Below are positions 60,307-64,000 of a stretch of 64,000 nt of DNA, piece after piece. Both the position numbers and the translations under genes were made by a program. Below the pieces are notes generated by a model. The model was not told where the DNA came from and searched no databases. It worked only from the letters and a program-made list of their open reading frames with translations. Each line of letters opens with the position of its first letter. The stretch's first letter is position 1. Where the stretch lies: contig NZ_CP080647.1 in assembly GCF_019599145.1 (NCBI RefSeq), forward strand, positions 2,604,001 to 2,668,000, in the 5' to 3' direction. Origin of the DNA: Streptomyces akebiae. Lineage in GTDB: Bacteria; Actinomycetota; Actinomycetes; Streptomycetales; Streptomycetaceae.

Positions 60307-61340
60307 CGACGGGTTCGGGCCGTGCCGGCCCGGACGTCCGGGGCGGCCAGGGTGGTTGGTGCGGCCAGGGCGGGCGCTCGCCGGTATCGGGTCACGACGG
60401 ACCGAAAGACCTCGCCTGCGCACATGCCCCGGCGACGGCCACCGACAGGAACAGGTGGCCGGCACCGCGCGACGCCCACCGACGGGACCGGCCGGCGTTC
60501 CGGATGTCACGTGCTCGTCGCGGCGGGTGGTCGAGCCGGACCGCCGCGCGGGCAGGTCCGTGGGGCGTGCCCTCGCCGGCGCAGCCGGAAGGCCCCCAGG
60601 ACGAGGGACGGAGAACGGGGACGGGACGGGGGCCGGCGACGACACCATGCGCACACGGACGTCGGGACAGGACCGGCGCGTCTACGCGATCGGGCTGGGC
60701 GCCACGGGGATGCCCCTGGGGCGCGGCCCGAATCCCGGTCTCCACCGGCTTCGCCACCGGCAGGCTTGCCGCAGTCGACCCTCGCCAGCCTGAACCCGCG
60801 CGACATGGCGCGTGAGACGCTCGTGGCCGATCCGTGCTGGCGTGACCCCAAGGGGTTCACCGCCCTGCACAAGCTGCCGCATCAGTACCTGTTGATACCC
60901 CGACCTCCGGCTGGATGAGGTCACGTGGGCCCGCAGGAGGGCAGCGTCGTCGCGGTGCGGACACCCCTGCACGCTGTCGCCATTGCTGAGGAAAAGGTCC
61001 GAATGGGTACCGATCCGGGTTGCGCAGTCGTCCGCATCACCGGCGTGGTGGTGTCGGGGAGGTCCGCCGTGACCGAACTCCTCAATGGGGCAGTTGCCCC
61101 GAGCCGCCCACGTGCGCGGTGACGTCGTCCGGTGGGACGGCGGTCTCCGGCCGGGAGGAACTGCTGCCCGAGGAAACCACGGAGGCCTTCTCTTCTCGGT
61201 CGTGCGGACCAAGAGGCCGCGCGCGGCCACCGCACAGCCCGGCTGCCGACACGGGCCAGCAGCCGGCCACGTCCATCTGTTGCGACCACCGGAAACAGGT
61301 CGAACCGACGGCCTTCCTCGAAACGTGCAGGTCAGACGCC
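60307..61340. pseudogene. Decayed region with an aldo/keto reductase N-terminal remnant
   Basis: 1.03 kb without an intact gene. At 60647 on the plus strand an ATG opens MRTRTSGQDRRVYAIGLGATGMPLG, which strongly resembles the start of aldo/keto reductases (normally MRTRTLG...VSALGLGCMGMS), but the frame decays after about 25 residues. Fragments downstream (for example 60780-60918, 60925-61122) read partly protein-like without family support or a start. No repeats, integrase or tRNA were seen. It forms the right border of the putative island. Confidence 0.55.
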
Positions 61341-62660
61341 CTAACGCACCGGCTCAAGAATAGCCACGCACTCCACGTGATGCGTCATCGGAAACAGATC
61401 GAACGCCCGAAGCATCCGCACCCGGTACCCGCCCTCCCGGAAGTACCCCAGGTCGCGTGCCAGCGCGGCCGGGTCGCAGGCCACGTAGGCGATGCGGCGG
61501 GCCGCCAGGGATGAGAGGTGCTGGACGGTTTTGCGGCCCGCCCCGGCGCGCGGCGGGTCCAGGACGATGAGGTCGACCTCCGTGATACCCGTGCGCGGCA
61601 ACACCGCCTCGACCTTGCCCTGTTCGATCCGCACCCGGTCGAAGTCGGCGAGGTTGTGCCGCGCGTCCTCGACCGCGCGCTTACCGGACTCGATGCCGAG
61701 GACGGCCCCCTTGTCGCCGACGCGGTCGGCGAGGGCGCCCGCGAACAGGCCCACCCCGCAGTAGAGGTCCAGCGCCATGTCGCCCTTGCGCGGCAGCAGG
61801 CCCTGCATGACGGCCTTGACCAGGGTGTCCGCGGCCATGGGGTGGACCTGCCAGAATCCGCCGCTGCCCACCCGGTACGTGCGGCCGTCAGCGCGCTCAC
61901 GGACGAAGGGGCGGCCGTGGACGCGGTGCACGCCCCCGTCCTTCTCCTCGACCCGCATCACGGACACCGGCTTGTCCAGCTCCACGATCGGCAGGCGCGC
62001 ACCCGGCCGGGGTTCGAGGATGACCTGGCGGTCCTGCGAACCCGTCGCCGCGATCGCGTCGATCGACGCCATGCCCGTCCAGTCGCGCTTCTCGATGCCC
62101 AGCTCGGACACGCCCGGAGCCGCGATCATGCAGTGGTCGATCGGCTCGACCTCGTGCGAGCGGTGGCGGCGCAGACCGGCACGCCCCGACTCGTCCACCG
62201 CGTACTGCACCCGCGTCCGCCACGCCGGGACCTCGCCCGCCGGCAGCTTGTCGCCCTCGGCGGGCATCACGGTGCCGTCCCAGCCCGCCTCCTCGGGGGT
62301 GAGACCCGCGAGGCGCTGCAGCTGTTCGGCGATGACCTCGCCCTTGAAGCGGCGCTGGGCGCCCGGCTTGGCGTGCTGCCAGTCACAGCCGCCGCAGCGG
62401 CCGGGGCCGGCGTAGGGGCAGGGGGCCTCGACCCGGTCCTTGGAGGCCGACAGGACCGAGACCGCGTCGGCCCGCAGGAAGCGGGCGCCCTCCTCGCCGT
62501 CGGTCACCCGCGCCACGACCCGCTCGCCGGGCAGCGCGTGCCGGACGAAGAGGACCTGTCCCTCGGAGGTACGGGCGATGCAGTGGCCGCCGTGGGCGAC
62601 GGGGCCCACCTCGACCTCGTACTCCTCTCCCACCAGCGATTTCTTCGGTTCTGCCTGCAT
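61341..62660 (-). CDS. TRAM-domain class I SAM-dependent RNA (uracil-5) methyltransferase
   Basis: 439 residues from ATG 62660. Residues 1-70 form a TRAM RNA-binding domain (VGPVAHGGHCIAR). Cys 81, 89 and 92 (CPYAGPGRCGGC) are part of the iron-sulfur site typical of RlmD/RumA-like enzymes. The catalytic core has LDLYCGVGLFAGALA (SAM site) and the nucleophilic Cys in ACDPAALARDL. It methylates uracil C5 in rRNA or tRNA. It follows the APC permease on the same strand with a hairpin between them, so it is probably transcribed on its own. Confidence 0.93.
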   Translation of the reverse strand: MQAEPKKSLVGEEYEVEVGPVAHGGHCIARTSEGQVLFVRHALPGERVVARVTDGEEGARFLRADAVSVLSASKDRVEAPCPYAGPGRCGGCDWQHAKPGAQRRFKGEVIAEQLQRLAGLTPEEAGWDGTVMPAEGDKLPAGEVPAWRTRVQYAVDESGRAGLRRHRSHEVEPIDHCMIAAPGVSELGIEKRDWTGMASIDAIAATGSQDRQVILEPRPGARLPIVELDKPVSVMRVEEKDGGVHRVHGRPFVRERADGRTYRVGSGGFWQVHPMAADTLVKAVMQGLLPRKGDMALDLYCGVGLFAGALADRVGDKGAVLGIESGKRAVEDARHNLADFDRVRIEQGKVEAVLPRTGITEVDLIVLDPPRAGAGRKTVQHLSSLAARRIAYVACDPAALARDLGYFREGGYRVRMLRAFDLFPMTHHVECVAILEPVR

Positions 62661-62691
62661 GGTGGGGTGACTCCAGAGAGAGGAAAGCGAA

Positions 62692-62740
62692 AACGGCCGG
62701 ACAACAGCCCACCAGTCTACGTGGGTGCCGTCCGACCGTT
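62692..62740 (-). terminator. Terminator between APC permease and RNA methyltransferase genes
   Basis: Arms AACGGCCGGAC (62692-62702) and GTCCGACCGTT (62730-62740) pair with one mismatch, with an inner CCCAC/GTGGG stem. Reading on the minus strand the hairpin is followed by a T-rich TTTTCGCTTTCC tail, making it the most Rho-independent-like terminator in the window. Confidence 0.75.
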
Positions 62741-62786
62741 TACCACGAGCAGCGGCCCGCGGGTGAACTCCGGCTCCAGGTGCGCG

Positions 62787-64000
62787 TCAGTTCTCGTCGG
62801 CCGAGGACGTGGTCGACGTCCTGGCCGGTGACTCCTTGGGGCGCTCGTCCGCCGGACCACGCCGTACCGACCCCGGCGCACTCCAGTCCTGCCGCTTGCG
62901 CGCCCGGCGCTTGGCGACCTCGGAGGACTCCAGCTGGTAGGGCACGGAGGTCACCATGACACCCGGCGTGAAGAGCAGCCGACCCTTGAGCCGGAGTGCG
63001 CTCTGGTTGTGCAGCAGGTGCTCGTACCAGTGGCCGACCACGTACTCGGGGATGATCACCGACACCGCGTCGCGCGGGGACTCCTTGCGCAGCCCCTTGA
63101 CGTACTCGATCACGGGCCGCGTGACCTCGCGATACGGCGAGTCGAGGACCTTCAGCGGTACGTCGATGCCGCGCCGCGTCCACTCCTCCTGGAGTGCCTT
63201 GGTCTCCGCCGGGTCGACGTTGACGCTCAGCGCCTCCAGCGTGTGGGAGCGCATCAGCTTCGCGTAGGCGAGGGCCCGCAGGGTGGGACGGTGGATCTTG
63301 GAGATCAGCACCACCGAGTGGACCCGGGACGGTCGGACGACGTCGTCGCTCGGGCCGTCCGGCGCGGCGAGCTCCGCGGCGACCCGGTCGTAGTGCTTAC
63401 GGATGGCCGTCATCGTCGCGTAGAAGATCACCATGCCGAGGAGGGCGACCCAGGCGCCGTGCGTGAACTTGGTGCCGAGGACGACGATCAGCACCAGGCC
63501 CGTGAAGAAGGCGCCGAAGGTGTTGATCGCCCGCGAGCGGATCATGTGGCGGCGCTTGGCCGGGTCCTTCTCCGTCCGCAGGTGCCGGTTCCAGTGCCGG
63601 ACCATGCCGGTCTGGCTGAGCGTGAAGGAGACGAACACACCCACGATGTAGAGCTGGATGAGGCGCGTGGAGTCGGCGCCGTAGATCCACACCAGGAGCA
63701 CGGCGGCGCCCGCGAGGAGCACGATGCCGTTGGAGAAGGCGAGGCGGTCGCCGCGGGTGTGCAGCTGGCGCGGGAGGTAGCGGTCCTGGGCCAGGATCGA
63801 GCCGAGCAGCGGGAAGCCGTTGTACGCGGTGTTCGCGGCCAGGAAGAGGACGAGTGCGGTGGCGGCGGCCAGTACGACGAAGAGGAAGGTGCCGTCACCG
63901 AAAACGGCGGCCGCGACCTGGGAGATCACGGGGTTCTGGACGTAGGAGTCGCCGACCGGGGTGCCGTCGCGCACCAGGTCGACCGCCGGGTTCTCGGCCA
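62787..64000 (-). CDS. APC-family amino acid/cation permease, C-terminal part (partial)
   Basis: The frame runs off the right edge, so the N-terminus is missing; about 404 residues are visible. Hydrophobic helices near FLFVVLAAATALVLFLAANTAYNGFPLLGSILAQDRYLPRQLHTRGDRLAF are the conserved APC/KUP-like 'NTAYNGFP' region of actinobacterial permeases. A later soluble part (from about SRVHSVVLISKIHRPTLRALAYAK) is a UspA-like cytoplasmic domain common in this subfamily. The end is a Ser/Arg/Pro tail. Substrate unknown; family sometimes lies beside TrkA potassium genes. Confidence 0.9.
   Translation of the reverse strand, partial: AENPAVDLVRDGTPVGDSYVQNPVISQVAAAVFGDGTFLFVVLAAATALVLFLAANTAYNGFPLLGSILAQDRYLPRQLHTRGDRLAFSNGIVLLAGAAVLLVWIYGADSTRLIQLYIVGVFVSFTLSQTGMVRHWNRHLRTEKDPAKRRHMIRSRAINTFGAFFTGLVLIVVLGTKFTHGAWVALLGMVIFYATMTAIRKHYDRVAAELAAPDGPSDDVVRPSRVHSVVLISKIHRPTLRALAYAKLMRSHTLEALSVNVDPAETKALQEEWTRRGIDVPLKVLDSPYREVTRPVIEYVKGLRKESPRDAVSVIIPEYVVGHWYEHLLHNQSALRLKGRLLFTPGVMVTSVPYQLESSEVAKRRARKRQDWSAPGSVRRGPADERPKESPARTSTTSSADEN

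Noticed and set aside
44715..61340. Integrase, transposase or attachment site bounding the island
   Set aside because: None was found on either side; acquisition is suggested only by gene debris and by the unusual gene content.

Overview
The window is chromosomal DNA of a high-GC actinomycete, almost certainly Streptomyces. The evidence is the very high GC with GC-rich third codon positions, frequent GTG/TTG starts and 4-bp ATGA/GTGA gene overlaps, and typical families (DUF6099, DUF6153, DUF1707, SepF paralogue, Pnkp/Hen1, class F sortase, BMP-type nucleoside ABC transporter). No rRNA, tRNA, CRISPR array, insertion sequence or prophage was recognised.

Layout. 0-2.5 kb: end of an HATPase-type regulator, then the arginine deiminase pathway (argF and arcA, minus strand). 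2.6-4.8 kb: a coupled SPFH/Band-7 protein and NAD-kinase-like protein behind a promoter/operator. 4.9-6.8 kb: a fusion of a squalene/phytoene-synthase domain with a cis-prenyltransferase domain. 7-11 kb: the Pnkp/Hen1 RNA repair pair. 11.2-23.5 kb: a purine/nucleoside salvage block: secreted phytase-like/5'-nucleotidase fusion, BMP/ABC nucleoside importer, purine nucleoside phosphorylase, ThuA/GATase-like protein, LacI repressor and amidohydrolase. Two identical 12-bp palindromes (CAAAACGTTTTG) mark the probable LacI operators. 23.5-28 kb: F420-type LLM oxidoreductase, a small protein, DUF6099, MazG-like pyrophosphohydrolase, AAA ATPase, SepF paralogue. 28.2-32.7 kb: a 1421-residue nitrate reductase/flavoprotein reductase fusion behind GlnR-like half sites. 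32.6-35.7 kb: response regulator that lost its stop codon, sortase F with its surface-protein partner, ECF sigma factor with membrane partner. 35.8-40.2 kb: a probable copper/metal-stress group (DUF6153, DUF305, BlaI/M56, DUF5134, DUF4396 with a CsoR-type operator). 40.3-45.5 kb: DUF1707 protein, an RNase J paralogue, spermidine-synthase-like protein, TerD protein and gene debris.

The most interesting region is 45.5-60.3 kb. A minus-strand operon starts with a 37-residue peptide gene missed by ordinary gene callers (54800-54913). A strong hairpin follows, then a compact E1-like/leader-binding protein, a CocE-type hydrolase, a YcaO cyclodehydratase, a SagB-type dehydrogenase and two CydDC-like ABC exporters, nearly all with 4-bp overlaps. 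Directly upstream is a complete FecBCDE-type metallophore importer, and divergent from it a cytoplasmic beta-propeller gene. Three 15-bp sites resembling the Streptomyces Zur box lie before the peptide gene, between the importer and the propeller gene, and before a Fur/Zur-family regulator at the far end. I infer a zinc-responsive azol(in)e RiPP metallophore system with its own export, import and regulation. Flanking 44.7-45.5 and 60.3-61.3 kb are decayed gene remnants, consistent with an acquired island. The right end (61.3-64 kb) returns to conserved genes: a TRAM-domain RNA methyltransferase and an APC permease cut by the window edge.
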